Numbered from the stretch's first letter, positions 1 through 8,511 are shown. The stretch: DNA of 64,000 nucleotides from Pantoea alfalfae (GCF_019880205.1 NZ_CP082292.1:930001-994000), one strand, 5' to 3'. The notes: generated from the sequence alone by a model not told the origin. Translations and numbers: made by a program.

Positions 1-1653
1 CAGCTCCTTGTTATTTTCCACCCAGCGACGGGTCACACCGGTGACTTTCTTCACCATGTTCATGATGTCCATCAGAGGCGTGCGCAGCGAATCGCCCAGG
101 CCGCTCATGGTGTTGGAAACGCCGGTTTTGGTCAGCATCCACTGTGCAGAAAGCGAGTCCTTATTGATGTCCGACTCTTTCTGCATGGAGCCTTTCGCCC
201 CGTCGCCCTGCGTCAGCTGCAGCTGACGCCTCAGCTCCGGCATGTTGTTAGCGAGTTTGGCCGCATCCTTGCCATACTCCTTGCCGAAAACCATCATCAT
301 AGCCGTCAGGCGTTTGTCTTTCGGCAGGTTGTTGACCTTTTCCAGCACGCGCTGGATGGTGCCCATGGCGTCCGTGGTCATCTGCTTTTCAATCTTCGCC
401 GGGTCCAGTTTCAGCAGATCCATGCCGTCCATAAACCGGTCGCTCTGCATGGTGGCTACGGACAGCTCGCGCACCATGGCGTTCGCTGCACTGGCGGCGG
501 TTTCCGACGTCGCGCCCAGGCTGAGGAATGTCGAACCAAGCGCGGCCGCTTTGCGGTAGTCCAGCCTGTCAGCCACGCCGCCCATGCGCTGCAGCACGTC
601 GATGATGTCTGAACCTTTGGACATGGCGTTATCGTCCAGGTAGTTCAGCGCGTCGCCCAGCTGCTCGATGTTGCGCGTAGGGATCTTGTACAGCTGCGCA
701 ATCTTGCCCAGCCCTTCGGCCAGCTCACCGGCAGGCAGCTCAAACGCGGTGGACGCCTTCGCCGCCGTGGTGGCAAAGGCCATCAGGTCGCGTTTCTGGT
801 CCTCATAGGAGTCGTTCTGGTTCGTCACGCCCATGCGCGCGCCGCCCTCAACCAGCGCGGCGTAGTCAATCGCGCCGTTTTCCATCGGCAGCTGCTCACT
901 GGCGGCCTTGATGGCGGCCTGCATGTCATAGAACTGTTTTGTGCGGTTTCCTTTGTCGTCGCGCAGCCCGTTAACCTGCTTTGCCACGCCTTTCATGGCG
1001 TCTTCCATTGCCGCTGAAGATTTCACGGCGGCCAGTACCGGCGCACCCATTGCCAGCCCGGCGGCAGACGTTGCCGCTCCCGCACCGGCCACGCGATCGC
1101 GCACCTCAAGCGATCGGGAATATCGCTCACGTACCGCGCTCAGCTTTGCCTGCCGTTCTCCCAGCTTTTTAAGCGACTGCTGCTGCCGGTCAATGGCGGC
1201 GCGCGCCTCGTCAGACTGACTTTTAAGTTCGCGCTGTGCCTGGCTCAGTTTCTTCGTGTCGATACCGGCAGCGCCCAGCGCCTCACGCTGACGCTGCACC
1301 GACAGGCGCAGCCCGTTGTAAGTCTGCTGCAGCTGGCTGGCGCGGTTTTTTGCCTGCTCCAGCACGCGGGCCTGTGCAGCTGTGGGCCTGTTTGTTTCCG
1401 TAAACTGCACGGCCAGCCGGGCCGCTTCTTCGCGGGCGGCTTTAAGGTTATTCGCGGTGATGGCAAGCTGTGAGCGGGTCTTGCGAAAGCCGTCGATACG
1501 CCCGGCCTGTGCGTCCAGCTCTTTAAGGGTGTTGCGGGTGTCTCGCAGCGTGCCAGCCAGCTCCCGTGTGCTGTCGCGGGCGCTGCGGAAGGGGCGCGTC
1601 AGCTTATCGACTGCGCCCAGCACGACCTGCAAACGCAGATTTTTATCACTCAT
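1..1653 (-). CDS. T: Tail tape measure protein gpT (3' end outside window)
   Basis: This is the N-terminal 551 codons of the tape-measure protein that sets tail length in P2-like myophages; the reading frame runs off the left edge. It begins MSDKNLRLQVVLGAVDKLTR, then a Gln/Arg/Lys-rich coiled coil (about residues 20-140), then the family core with ATSAAGLAMGAPVLAA and the TAPE_MEASURE-type region (KGSDIIDVLQRMGG, ATSETAASAAMNAM). P2 gpT is about 815 residues, so roughly a third is missing. The start ATG overlaps the last codons of the E' frame by 8 bases, as in P2. It is the most distal gene of the FI-FII-E-T transcript seen here. Confidence 0.95.
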   Translation of the reverse strand, partial: MSDKNLRLQVVLGAVDKLTRPFRSARDSTRELAGTLRDTRNTLKELDAQAGRIDGFRKTRSQLAITANNLKAAREEAARLAVQFTETNRPTAAQARVLEQAKNRASQLQQTYNGLRLSVQRQREALGAAGIDTKKLSQAQRELKSQSDEARAAIDRQQQSLKKLGERQAKLSAVRERYSRSLEVRDRVAGAGAATSAAGLAMGAPVLAAVKSSAAMEDAMKGVAKQVNGLRDDKGNRTKQFYDMQAAIKAASEQLPMENGAIDYAALVEGGARMGVTNQNDSYEDQKRDLMAFATTAAKASTAFELPAGELAEGLGKIAQLYKIPTRNIEQLGDALNYLDDNAMSKGSDIIDVLQRMGGVADRLDYRKAAALGSTFLSLGATSETAASAANAMVRELSVATMQSDRFMDGMDLLKLDPAKIEKQMTTDAMGTIQRVLEKVNNLPKDKRLTAMMMVFGKEYGKDAAKLANNMPELRRQLQLTQGDGAKGSMQKESDINKDSLSAQWMLTKTGVSNTMSGLGDSLRTPLMDIMNMVKKVTGVTRRWVENNKEL

Positions 1654-1819
1654 CGCTGGCCCTGTGTCGCAGGATTGCTTTGTGCCGCCACTCCAGAACT
1701 TCCGTCAGCGTCATGGACTCGGTAACGGAGGGCGGCCAGTGAAAGACGGTAGCGATATCCGCCACCAGATCGTCTACCGTCAGGCCGTCGCTAAATCCGA
1801 CAGGACCGACTTCTTCAGC
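1646..1819 (-). CDS. E': gpE' extension made by -1 frameshift from gpE
   Basis: This frame has no good start of its own but continues gpE after a -1 shift at the heptamer at 1819-1825. Shifted reading gives 57 further codons, AEEVGPVGFSDG then DDLVADIATVFHWPPSV and LTEVLEWRHKAILRH, ending at TGA 1648-1646. The ADIA-VFHWPPS / LTEL--WR-KAL pattern is the P2 GpE/E' family signature. The fused E+E' would be about 147 residues (P2: 142). The fusion product and short gpE act as tail assembly chaperones, like lambda G and GT. That the shift occurs is inferred from the conserved arrangement. Confidence 0.85.
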   Translation of the reverse strand, partial: AEEVGPVGFSDGLTVDDLVADIATVFHWPPSVTESMTLTEVLEWRHKAILRHRASDE

Positions 1820-2088
1820 AAAAAAGTGACCACCTCTACCGACAGGCTCACCAGATCGGCGGGGTCCATTTCGTTGATTTCCGCCGTGGTCAGGGCCGGG
1901 GTTGTGATACGCGGCAGCACGGTGATCAGTGCGTTCACGTCCATGTCCAGCAGCGCCTGCAGGCGGGTGCCCCGCAGCGCACCGGACTGCGGCTTGCGCA
2001 CGGTGACGGAGGTGATTTCAGTTTTGCCGCGCAGGATCGGGGTATCCAGCTCGACGACTTTTTCATTTGGAGCGGTTTTATTAGTCAT
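1780..2088 (-). CDS. E: Tail assembly protein gpE
   Basis: This 102-residue protein lies between tube protein FII and tape measure T, the P2 gene E position. It contains VRKPQSGALRGTRLQALL and a hydrophobic/acidic C-terminus as in tail assembly chaperones that bind the tape measure. Near its end the codons ACT TTT TTG contain a T-TTT-TTG slippery heptamer that allows a -1 shift into E'. Without the shift it stops at 1780. It is co-transcribed with FI and FII. Confidence 0.9.
   Translation of the reverse strand: MTNKTAPNEKVVELDTPILRGKTEITSVTVRKPQSGALRGTRLQALLDMDVNALITVLPRITTPALTTAEINEMDPADLVSLSVEVVTFLLKKSVLSDLATA
1819..1825 (-). promoter_or_regulatory. -1 ribosomal frameshift heptamer T-TTT-TTG
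   Basis: On the minus strand gpE reads GTC ACT TTT TTG CTG; the heptamer T TTT TTG fits the X-XXY-YYZ rule in the gpE frame. P2 uses the same type of slippery sequence to make E+E' from E. A downstream stimulatory structure was not demonstrated. Confidence 0.85.
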
Positions 2089-2144
2089 GATGCTTTTCCA
2101 TTAAAAAGAGAGATAAGCGGCAGGCGCGCGGCCTGCCGGTGTAA

Positions 2145-2660
2145 TTACAGGCCCAGCGCGTTGCGGTGCGCTTCCATCAGGTCCTTTCCATCCACGATGT
2201 GGATCATGTTCACGATGTCGATCTCATAAACCACTTCGCCGTTAATGGTCAGCTTTGCGTAGCTGTTGGTTGCGGACACTTTGGTGGTGCTGGATTCACC
2301 GGTTTTCCATTCGCCTGAGTCCAGCTCCTTATAGCGTCCGCGCGTGACCAGCTCGACCGCCTGCACTTCACCGGTATCGTCGCGCTGAATGGAGCCGGTA
2401 TAGCGCAGCTGGATGCCGTCCACGGTTTCGGTACCAAGCTGCTTAAACAGCAGGGCTTCAGTGCCGCCTACGGTAAACTCCGTATCCAGCGCACCATCAT
2501 CCAGGCCCATGTCGATGTCCACCGCACCGGCCATGCCACCGCCGCGATATTTTTCGAACTTACGGGTGACTTTCGGCAGCGTCACGGACTCAACCAGCCC
2601 CTGCCAGTTGTTACCTGCATTGAACACGTTCAGGTGCTTGAGTTTGCGGGGTAATGCCAT
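2145..2660 (-). CDS. FII: Major tail tube protein gpFII
   Basis: 171 residues starting MALPRKLKHLNVFNAGNNW, the conserved start of P2-family tail tube proteins. The motif KFEKYRGGGMAGAVDIDMG is also typical. It forms the inner tube inside the FI sheath. P2 FII is 172 residues, so it is full length. It lies 12 bases downstream of FI with E next, which is standard. Confidence 0.95.
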   Translation of the reverse strand: MALPRKLKHLNVFNAGNNWQGLVESVTLPKVTRKFEKYRGGGMAGAVDIDMGLDDGALDTEFTVGGTEALLFKQLGTETVDGIQLRYTGSIQRDDTGEVQAVELVTRGRYKELDSGEWKTGESSTTKVSATNSYAKLTINGEVVYEIDIVNMIHIVDGKDLMEAHRNALGL

Positions 2661-2672
2661 CTCTCCTTCTCC

Positions 2673-3842
2673 TTATGCGCTGACGCGGCTGCTGAAATCG
2701 ACCAGGTACTGGTCAGTGATGCGCTGGCGCAGCAGCAGGTTTTCTAGTGGCGGCACCGGCGTATAGTCGTAATCGATCAGCAGCTTGCCCGCCTTAAGCG
2801 TGTCCTTATCGTTCACGCTCTCGTCCAGCCAGCAGTCCGCGCCAATCAGATAGCCCTGATTCACCAGGCTGCGCAGTTTCGCGCGGATGCTTTCGATGAT
2901 GTCACGGGCCAGTGACGGGTTCAGCGCGCCGTCAACGGACCACATCTGCGCTTCAGCCATCGTGTCCATGAGCACCTGCGCCGTGCGGGTGTAACACTCA
3001 AACTGAAAGAGCGCGTCATCACTGAGGCAGCGGGAACCCCAGAAGCGGAAGCCGTCTTTGCGGATCAGCGTGGTCACGTCGTTCTGGTTCAGCAGGCCCG
3101 CATCAGTGGCCGGATCCTGCAGGTCCCAGAAGACGTCTTTTGAAATCCCGGTGACGCCGTTCACGCCCACGTTTGACAGGGATTTATGCCAGCCGGTCTG
3201 CTCGTCGATTTTGGCACGCAGGCCCAGCGCGCGGGCGGTAGCGTAGGCCGTTGCGTCCGCTTTCAGCACGGTGTCAAAACTGATGAAGTCAGGCCAGATC
3301 AGCATCCCTTCGCGCTGGCTGAAGTTGCTGCGGTAGGCAATCGCCTCTTCAACGCTCTTGCAGCCATACGCGGACAGGTAGGCAAAGCCGCGCAGGCTCT
3401 GCGCCACGCTCAGCAGCTCGGTGGCGACGGCTTTTGTGTCGTGCCCCGGTACGCCCAGAATGCGGGGCTTTACGCCGCACACGGACTGCGCGGCCAGCAG
3501 CGCCTTCATGCCGGTGCGCTGGCCATCGGTCACGCCGCCGATGATGTTAGCTGTGGTTTCCGCTTCAGTTTCTCCCTGCGGCACGCGCACAACGACGGTG
3601 ACGGGTTTCGACTGGTCCGCGATGGCGTCCAGTGAACGGGCCAGCGTACCTGATTCCCCGGCCTTGCCGCTGGCGGTGAGTACGTCGGTTAACAGCACCG
3701 GACGATTAAGCGGGAAGGTGGCCGCGTCGGCGTCGTCGCCGGTGCAGACCAGCCCGACAATCGCGGTGCTGACGGTGGTGATGGTTCGGGTGCCCTCGTT
3801 GATTTCCTCAACGCGCACGCCGTGGTGATAATCCTGTGCCAT
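2673..3842 (-). CDS. FI: Tail sheath protein gpFI
   Basis: 389 residues (P2 FI is 396), starting [21 protein letters not shown]. Conserved sheath features include VVVRVPQG near residue 85, [10 protein letters not shown] near residue 270 and the C-terminal [18 protein letters not shown] that docks on the tube. It forms the contractile sheath of the tail. AGGAG lies 9 bases before the ATG. First gene of the FI-FII-E-T unit; an Ogr-type activator site lies about 70-90 bases upstream, inside the 3' end of the invertase gene. Confidence 0.96.
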   Translation of the reverse strand: MAQDYHHGVRVEEINEGTRTITTVSTAIVGLVCTGDDADAATFPLNRPVLLTDVLTASGKAGESGTLARSLDAIADQSKPVTVVVRVPQGETEAETTANIIGGVTDGQRTGMKALLAAQSVCGVKPRILGVPGHDTKAVATELLSVAQSLRGFAYLSAYGCKSVEEAIAYRSNFSQREGMLIWPDFISFDTVLKADATAYATARALGLRAKIDEQTGWHKSLSNVGVNGVTGISKDVFWDLQDPATDAGLLNQNDVTTLIRKDGFRFWGSRCLSDDALFQFECYTRTAQVLMDTMAEAQMWSVDGALNPSLARDIIESIRAKLRSLVNQGYLIGADCWLDESVNDKDTLKAGKLLIDYDYTPVPPLENLLLRQRITDQYLVDFSSRVSA

Positions 3843-3887
3843 GTGGCGGTTCTCCTGTGAAGGGGTTCCGCTATGGTCTATGGTCCG

Positions 3888-4511
3888 CTATGACGAGGCA
3901 CGCGCTGGCTGTTGTGCCATACCTGACACAACAGGCGCGCCGTTTTCACGCAGAGTTTTCTGTTCCGGGGCGGGGATATAGCGGTAAAGCGTCTTCACTG
4001 ACACGTCCAGCACCAGTGACACCTGCAGCAGCGTTGCGCCCTGCGCCAGCATCCGCCGGGCACGCTCCACCGTTTCCGGCGTCATCTTCCGCCGCCTGCC
4101 GCCGATGCGCCCTTTATCACGCGCAGCGGCCAGCCCGGCACGGGTGCGTTCTACGATCAGCTCGCGTTCCATTTCCGCCAGGGCACCCATAACATGGAAG
4201 AAAAACCGGCCCATTGGCGTACTGGTATCGATGCTGTCGGTAAGACTGCGAAAATTTACGCCCCGTTCCCGCAGCTCTTCAGTCAGCATGACCAGATGGC
4301 GCATACTTCTGCCCAGTCGGTCCAGCTTCCACACAACCAGTGTGTCGCCTGCCTGCAGGCAGCGCAGCGCCTTTTTCAGCCCCGGCCTGTCGCTGGTTTT
4401 CCCGCTTATCCTGTCCTCGAAAAGCAGCTCACAATCTGCGCTCTGCAGCGCAATCCGCTGTAAGTCCGTGTTCTGGTCATTTGTTGACACCCTGATGTAG
4501 CCAATCAGCAC
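3888..4511 (-). CDS. Site-specific DNA invertase, serine recombinase (Gin/Hin/Cin type)
   Basis: Small serine recombinase that inverts the neighbouring tail-fibre segment. The GTG at 4511 gives a 207-residue product beginning (M)LIGYIRVSTNDQNTDLQ, matching the usual Gin/Hin start; a longer in-frame ATG exists at 4559. Visible features: catalytic Ser9 in RVSTNDQ, WKLDRLGRSMRHL, RSLTDSIDTSTPMGRFFFHV, the long E helix with EMERELIVERTRAGL, and a C-terminal helix-turn-helix around LLQVSLVLDVSVKTLYRYI. It lies just outside the invertible segment next to site 4576-4601, the classic layout. In P2 this slot between G and FI holds Z/fun. Its 3' end overlaps a putative late-promoter activator site. Confidence 0.95.
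   Translation of the reverse strand: MLIGYIRVSTNDQNTDLQRIALQSADCELLFEDRISGKTSDRPGLKKALRCLQAGDTLVVWKLDRLGRSMRHLVMLTEELRERGVNFRSLTDSIDTSTPMGRFFFHVMGALAEMERELIVERTRAGLAAARDKGRIGGRRRKMTPETVERARRMLAQGATLLQVSLVLDVSVKTLYRYIPAPEQKTLRENGAPVVSGMAQQPARASS
3912..3931 (-). promoter_or_regulatory. Putative Ogr/Delta activator site for the FI promoter
   Basis: TTGTGCCATACCTGACACAA fits the Ogr consensus TGT-N12-ACA, here extended to TTGT-N12-ACAA. Its centre is about 80 bases upstream of the FI start; with activator binding near -55 the transcript would start near 3866. It lies within the 3' coding end of the invertase gene. Confidence 0.7.
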
Positions 4512-4571
4512 GCTGAGTTCTCCGCAAATGGCCGCAAGTGTGCCAGCGCCGCCCGGCACAGGGCCAGGCGT

Positions 4572-5213
4572 TTGTTTCTCAGAAACCTCGGTATTAGCGA
4601 AAAGTTTTCCGGGCGTTTTATGGGTTGTCAGATTTTCATCACGCCGGGCGCAATCAACTACAACCCCACTAAGGGAACTAAACGTATCAGGATTATCCTG
4701 ACCGGCGGTGGTGGCAGAGGCTATGGATATCTTGGATGGGGTAATAACTTTACGAGCCGTGGCGCTGGCGGTGGCGCTGGCGGGACGGTCATTGCGTGGC
4801 TGGACGTGGACGACACTAAAACATACCCCGGTGTTGTAGGTCGTGGCAGTGATGAAACCCTGTCTGCAACGAGCAGCACATTCAACGGTCTGCTGACGGC
4901 AGGCAATGGCGTGAATACTTCATCAGGTGATGCGGGCGGCGCGGGCGGAAAGGCTGTCGGTGGCGATTTGAATATTCAGGGCGGTGACGGCAGTGATGCG
5001 CCCGGCCTTATATCGACCGGCACAAACCCTTACCGTGGCGGCTCTGGTGATGGCGGTGTGAGTTACTGGGGCGGAGGCTTCCGAAGCGGGGAAGGTACAG
5101 TAACCGGCAAAAGAAACACCTTTGGCGCTGGCGGTAGCGGCTCTACCCGCTCGGATCCCTATATCGGCAGTTACGGCTCTGACGGGGTTATTTACATTGA
5201 GGAGTTCAGCTGA
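4572..5213 (+). CDS. Silent alternative tail-fibre C-terminal cassette, glycine-rich
   Basis: Open frame that only becomes part of a full fibre after inversion. From the recombination site it reads [20 protein letters not shown], then [10 protein letters not shown], and a long glycine-rich stretch with repeated GGxG, GGAGG and GGDG runs, ending [15 protein letters not shown]. Such Gly-rich tips form receptor-binding polyglycine-helix sandwiches in some tail adhesins (family knowledge). No fibre shaft, promoter or ribosome site precedes it here, so in this orientation it is not expected to be expressed. Its stop overlaps the next gene's start (TGATG). Confidence 0.85.
   Translation: MFLRNLGISEKFSGRFMGCQIFITPGAINYNPTKGTKRIRIILTGGGGRGYGYLGWGNNFTSRGAGGGAGGTVIAWLDVDDTKTYPGVVGRGSDETLSATSSTFNGLLTAGNGVNTSSGDAGGAGGKAVGGDLNIQGGDGSDAPGLISTGTNPYRGGSGDGGVSYWGGGFRSGEGTVTGKRNTFGAGGSGSTRSDPYIGSYGSDGVIYIEEFS
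4576..4601 (+). other. Invertase recombination site (gix/hix-like), left copy
   Basis: 26-bp site TTCTCAGAAACCTCGG followed by TATTAGCGAA. It resembles gix/hix/cix sites: AAACC and GGT half-site cores around a 2-bp crossover, here TC. A near-copy lies in opposite orientation at 6372-6397 inside gene H. Read in frame it encodes LRNLGI, matching LKNLGL in H. Confidence 0.9.
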
Positions 5214-5605
5214 TGAAAACTTATGCCCGGATTGAAAATCAGTGCGTTGCTGAAATCGTCTCGCTGAATGTGAAGCCTGAAAAACTCTATCATCCGTCAC
5301 TGGTATGGGTGGATATTACCGCGCTACCCGAACAGCCCGATGTAAATTACCGTTACAGTGACGGCGTGTTTGCGGCCCCGGTTACAGAAGCTGAAAACGC
5401 AGTGCTGATTGCAAGCAGCAGGCTGGCTGCTGAAATGGATGAGGCAAACAGGACAATCGCGCCGCTTCAAGATGCAGTTGATATCAGCATTGCAACAGAT
5501 GCTGAGATAGCCCGCCTGGCAGAGTGGAAGCGTTACCGGGTGGCGCTCAGCCGGATTGATACCAATAAAGCGCCAGACATCGAATGGCCGGTCATGCCGG
5601 AATAA
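5213..5605 (+). CDS. Tail fibre assembly protein (silent orientation)
   Basis: 130 residues, tail fibre assembly chaperone (Tfa/gpG family, caudovirus TAP domain). Shared with the minus-strand copy: a C-terminal block [21 protein letters not shown], then [11 protein letters not shown] and EWPVMPE. The N-terminus [20 protein letters not shown] differs from the other copy, consistent with a distinct partner fibre. It overlaps the fibre cassette by one base and is followed by a terminator. It would be expressed only after inversion. Confidence 0.88.
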   Translation: MKTYARIENQCVAEIVSLNVKPEKLYHPSLVWVDITALPEQPDVNYRYSDGVFAAPVTEAENAVLIASSRLAAEMDEANRTIAPLQDAVDISIATDAEIARLAEWKRYRVALSRIDTNKAPDIEWPVMPE

Positions 5606-5608
5606 GCG

Positions 5609-5632
5609 AAGCCCGCAATGCGGGCTTTTTTT
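5609..5632 (+). terminator. Rho-independent terminator after the silent cassette
   Basis: Stem GCCCGC-AAT-GCGGGC followed by seven T on the plus strand. It lies between the two convergent chaperone genes inside the invertible segment, so it ends whichever transcript carries the plus cassette. On the minus strand the hairpin has no U-tract. Confidence 0.8.
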
Positions 5633-6032
5633 ATGCGGGCTGTTCAGGCCAAATGATATTTTCAACGTCTTTCGTATTAATCCGCATAAGCATGACGCGG
5701 TATTTTTTCCAGGCGACAAGCTGGCTTGCCTCATCATCTGTTGCTATCCCCAAATCGCTCGCATCCTGCAGGGGTTGAATGGCCGTATCGGCTTCAGTTC
5801 TCAACCTGCTGCGCTTGTCTTCGGCCTGGCTGATAAGTTCTTCTGTTGTTGGCAGCGGCTGATCGGTCAGGCACGGAAGCATGTCAGCACCGCAGGCAAT
5901 CAGCTTTCCGTCTGCCTGTCCGGCGAGTAAGTCAGCCCATTTTTTATCAGTGATTTTTACGGCATCATCAGGGATAACCAGATTGATGCTGGTATCGTAA
6001 AAAGCATTTGCAGATGGTGAATATTTTTTCAT
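5631..6032 (-). CDS. G: Tail fibre assembly protein gpG (active orientation)
   Basis: 133 residues, Tfa/gpG-type chaperone for fibre H. Conserved C-terminal block: IQPLQDASDLGIATDDEASQL, then WKKYRVMLMRINT and IIWPEQPA; the N-terminus begins MKKYSPSANAFYDTSINLVIP. It starts one base after H ends, in the transcript V-W-J-I-H-G. Together with the H 3' end it forms the currently active cassette. Its C-terminal half resembles the silent copy at 5213-5605, its N-terminal half does not. Confidence 0.92.
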   Translation of the reverse strand: MKKYSPSANAFYDTSINLVIPDDAVKITDKKWADLLAGQADGKLIACGADMLPCLTDQPLPTTEELISQAEDKRSRLRTEADTAIQPLQDASDLGIATDDEASQLVAWKKYRVMLMRINTKDVENIIWPEQPA

Positions 6033-6992
6033 TCAGTACCCCAGCGCCAGCCATGTAATTCCCTGAAGAGTTGAGTCAGGGCCTGTATTTGTGAGATCAA
6101 AAGAGGATTTATTGCGAAATCCCGCCCCTAAGCCATATTCGCCGGACGACGGTAAAGCCGATCCCTTACAGGCGATCACGACGACACCCGCATTAGGGAA
6201 TTCAATCGGCAGAACAACGGTTGTGGTTGTTTTCTGTTTAAAGCCGCCAGAACCCCACTGCAGAATCACACCGTTTGGTAGCCGGGTGTAACCATTGCCC
6301 GATTTCACAGCGGCGAAGAAACTCATATCAGGCAGCTGATCTGCGCCATTACCGACAGTCTTTTTTGCTGCGTCGCCTAAACCGAGGTTTTTGAGAACGT
6401 CAGCAACCAGCCCGGCGTCTTTGATTTCTGCCAGGGCGCTTGCGATCTGCAGGTACTGGCTGTGTGGGTTTTTAGCATCAGTGTGAGTTTTCATTACGCT
6501 GTCAGCGTAGGCTTTCACCTCGATCACAGCATCATCAACATATTTACGCGTTGCCAACACCACGGACGGGTCAATCTTAAGGGTGATGGCGTCGGTGCTG
6601 TTGATAATCAGGATCATGCGCACGGTCTGCGTGCGGCCACTGCCTTCCTGCAGTGCAGGTTTGTAGGTTTCCGGCGTGTTGCATACCGCGATCAGCGTGC
6701 CGTCGGCATCAAAGAGTCCCATTTCTCTGATCCAGAATCCGCCCGAGGTTTCAGGGATCACCTGTTCGGCAATCATCTGGCTGGCGTTGGCCGGGTCAAT
6801 GCTCAGCGTGTTGATGGCTGCGCGGCGCACCTCGTTAACCAGCTTTGTCTGGCTGGCGTTCGGTGTCGGCAGCGTGCCCCCGCCGTCACCCACGGCCATC
6901 TGTGTGATATTCAGTTTCGTGCCGAGTGCGGCAGCGTTGGCAATTTTTGCCGCGCCCAGGTTGGTTACGATTGCATAGTATTTTTGTGTCAT
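6033..6992 (-). CDS. H: Tail fibre protein gpH (active allele, invertible C-terminus)
   Basis: 319 residues, receptor-binding tail fibre. The N-terminus MTQKYYAIVTNLGAAKIANA and the GTKLNITQMAVGDGGG region are the baseplate-attachment domain of P2 gpH-like fibres; the phage repeat HTDAKNPHSQY is near residue 175. The recombination site at about residues 198-207 (LKNLGL) divides constant from variable parts. The current tip contains GNGYTRLPNGVILQWGSG and ends LQGITWLALGY, typical of gp53-like fibre C-terminal domains. It is much shorter than P2 gpH (669 residues). It overlaps gpI by four bases. Confidence 0.93.
   Translation of the reverse strand: MTQKYYAIVTNLGAAKIANAAALGTKLNITQMAVGDGGGTLPTPNASQTKLVNEVRRAAINTLSIDPANASQMIAEQVIPETSGGFWIREMGLFDADGTLIAVCNTPETYKPALQEGSGRTQTVRMILIINSTDAITLKIDPSVVLATRKYVDDAVIEVKAYADSVMKTHTDAKNPHSQYLQIASALAEIKDAGLVADVLKNLGLGDAAKKTVGNGADQLPDMSFFAAVKSGNGYTRLPNGVILQWGSGGFKQKTTTTVVLPIEFPNAGVVVIACKGSALPSSGEYGLGAGFRNKSSFDLTNTGPDSTLQGITWLALGY
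6372..6397 (-). other. Invertase recombination site, right copy inside H
   Basis: On the minus strand TTCTCAAAAACCTCGG then TTTAGGCGAC, matching the left site at most of 26 positions including the central TC. Opposite orientation to 4576-4601, so recombination inverts the segment and keeps the reading frame (GTT CTC AAA AAC CTC GGT against TTT CTC AGA AAC CTC GGT). Confidence 0.9.
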
Positions 6993-7600
6993 GGTCCCAC
7001 TTCCATCAGATCAATAACGTGAACCGCCGCGCCGCCATAGACTGCGCCGCTAACGGAAATAAGTTCCGGGGTGTACGGGTAAACGGTCAGGTCATCACCG
7101 TCATAGCTGGCCGCTGCCATACGTGTTTCGCCACTGACCTGCAGGTTAATTGACATCCCCAGCAGGTGACGGCTGCAGGGCTTCGCATCGCTGATCAGCC
7201 GCTCAAGTTCCTGATAGGTTTCTTCAGTAATGCCCTGGTCCTGCACGCCGATGTCCAGCCGGAACGTGCCCGGCGCTTCACCATTTTTCCACCACTCAAT
7301 AACACGGATCAGGAAGCCGAACGGCTCCACCACGCGGCGGATGGCGCTGATGGTGCCCTTGTGCTGATGAATGTAAAACGCATCGCTCACCACCTGCCGC
7401 TTGACGCTTTCCGCCCAGCTCTCGTCCCAGCGGTCCACCGAAAACGCCCAGGCCAGATAGGGCAGAAAGCTCACCGGGCAGGTGGCCGGGTTCCATAAAT
7501 CGCGCAGCGGCACGCTCAGCCCGGAAATGCCGCTGCAGGTTTCTGCTAGGCGGCGCTCAAGCGCAGACGAACCGGGCGGCATCAGGCTGCTGTTGCTCAT
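6989..7600 (-). CDS. I: Baseplate protein gpI
   Basis: 203 residues (P2 I is 176), phage tail protein I family. The motif LWNPATCPVSFLPYLAWAFSVDRWDESWA is diagnostic, followed by the conserved QRVV/KRQVVSDAFYIHQHKGT type segment. It is part of the baseplate wedge and joins fibre H to the baseplate. Overlaps J upstream and H downstream by four bases each, suggesting coupled translation. Confidence 0.95.
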   Translation of the reverse strand: MSNSSLMPPGSSALERRLAETCSGISGLSVPLRDLWNPATCPVSFLPYLAWAFSVDRWDESWAESVKRQVVSDAFYIHQHKGTISAIRRVVEPFGFLIRVIEWWKNGEAPGTFRLDIGVQDQGITEETYQELERLISDAKPCSRHLLGMSINLQVSGETRMAAASYDGDDLTVYPYTPELISVSGAVYGGAAVHVIDLMEVGP

Positions 7601-8511
7601 GTCACCCCCTGATCGCCCGCCACGGACACATCCGTGCCGGTGCAGTAGCCCGCCTGTGTGCGGTCCATGATGATGTCCTGCGCCGGTTCGGTGATTTCCA
7701 CCCAGTCCACACCGGCCACGCGCATTACCGCCCCGTAAGACTCACGCCGCACGCTGCGGCCCAGCTTTTTCTGCTCGGTCAGGTAAGCGGCCAGCTTCGC
7801 GTTTGCCGCCTCAAGGCAGGGACCGGCGGCCACCCCGTCAAACAGGTGAAGCCTGGCCTTCACGCTGTAGCTGCGGATGGTCGCCCCCTGAACCGTCACC
7901 CGGTCGGCTACCGGGCGCACGCTGTCTGCGCTCAGCGCGGTATTCACTGTGGTCAGCAAATCCGCTGCTGCCGTGCCGTCGCCCTCGCGGCTCAGGACGG
8001 TGATCAATACCGTCGCCGGTGACGGGCTGGTTGCAGACACGTCCTGCACCCGGCCATCGGCGCTTTTTGCGTGGAACTCATATGCGCCCGTCGGCCCAGC
8101 CACGCTCAGCCCCTCAAACGCTTCCGGCACGCGCACGCGCAGATCATCGTCCGATTCCATTACCGCATCCACCGGCGGCACCGCTTCGGGGTTCGCAGGG
8201 ATAACAGTCAGGCGCTGCACGTTGTTGCGGGCGGCCATCTGGTCCAGATCGCTGCCGATGGAGTAAGCCACCATTACCGCCTGTGCCGCCTCGTTAATGC
8301 GCTGGCGCAGTAGAATTTCACGGTAGACGTTCTCCTGCAGGCTTTTAATAATCGGGTCAGATTCCAGCGCCAGCACGCGGCGCATGGCGTCCTGTTCATC
8401 CGCCGGATAAAGCGCAACCAGCGCCTCTTTACGCTCTGCCAGCAGCGATTCAAAGTCCGGCACCTCAATAATCTGCGGTGCAGGCAGCTGGGAAAGATCA
8501 ATTACTGCCAC
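7597..8511 (-). CDS. J: Baseplate assembly protein gpJ
   Basis: 304 residues (P2 J is 302), baseplate J-like family. It begins MAVIDLSQLPAPQIIEVPDF and includes ALVALYPADEQDAMRRVLAL and the LRQRINEAAQAVMVAYSIGSD segment typical of the family, forming the baseplate wedge. It overlaps W by 14 bases and I by four. Confidence 0.96.
   Translation of the reverse strand: MAVIDLSQLPAPQIIEVPDFESLLAERKEALVALYPADEQDAMRRVLALESDPIIKSLQENVYREILLRQRINEAAQAVMVAYSIGSDLDQMAARNNVQRLTVIPANPEAVPPVDAVMESDDDLRVRVPEAFEGLSVAGPTGAYEFHAKSADGRVQDVSATSPSPATVLITVLSREGDGTAAADLLTTVNTALSADSVRPVADRVTVQGATIRSYSVKARLHLFDGVAAGPCLEAANAKLAAYLTEQKKLGRSVRRESYGAVMRVAGVDWVEITEPAQDIIMDRTQAGYCTGTDVSVAGDQGVT

Larger units (their letters stand above)
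4576..6397. other. Invertible tail-fibre segment
   Basis: About 1.8 kb bounded by two inverted 26-bp sites. It contains two convergent cassettes: on the minus strand the current 3' part of H plus its chaperone (5631-6397), on the plus strand an alternative fibre end plus chaperone (4576-5605). Inversion would join the constant first ~200 residues of H in frame to the alternative ~207 residues. Same logic as the Mu S/S' and P1 Cin systems. Confidence 0.9.

Noticed and set aside
4730..5160. Glycine-rich repeats considered as a CRISPR or tandem array
   Set aside because: Irregular GGx coding repeats, no constant repeat-spacer structure. No CRISPR array was seen in the window.
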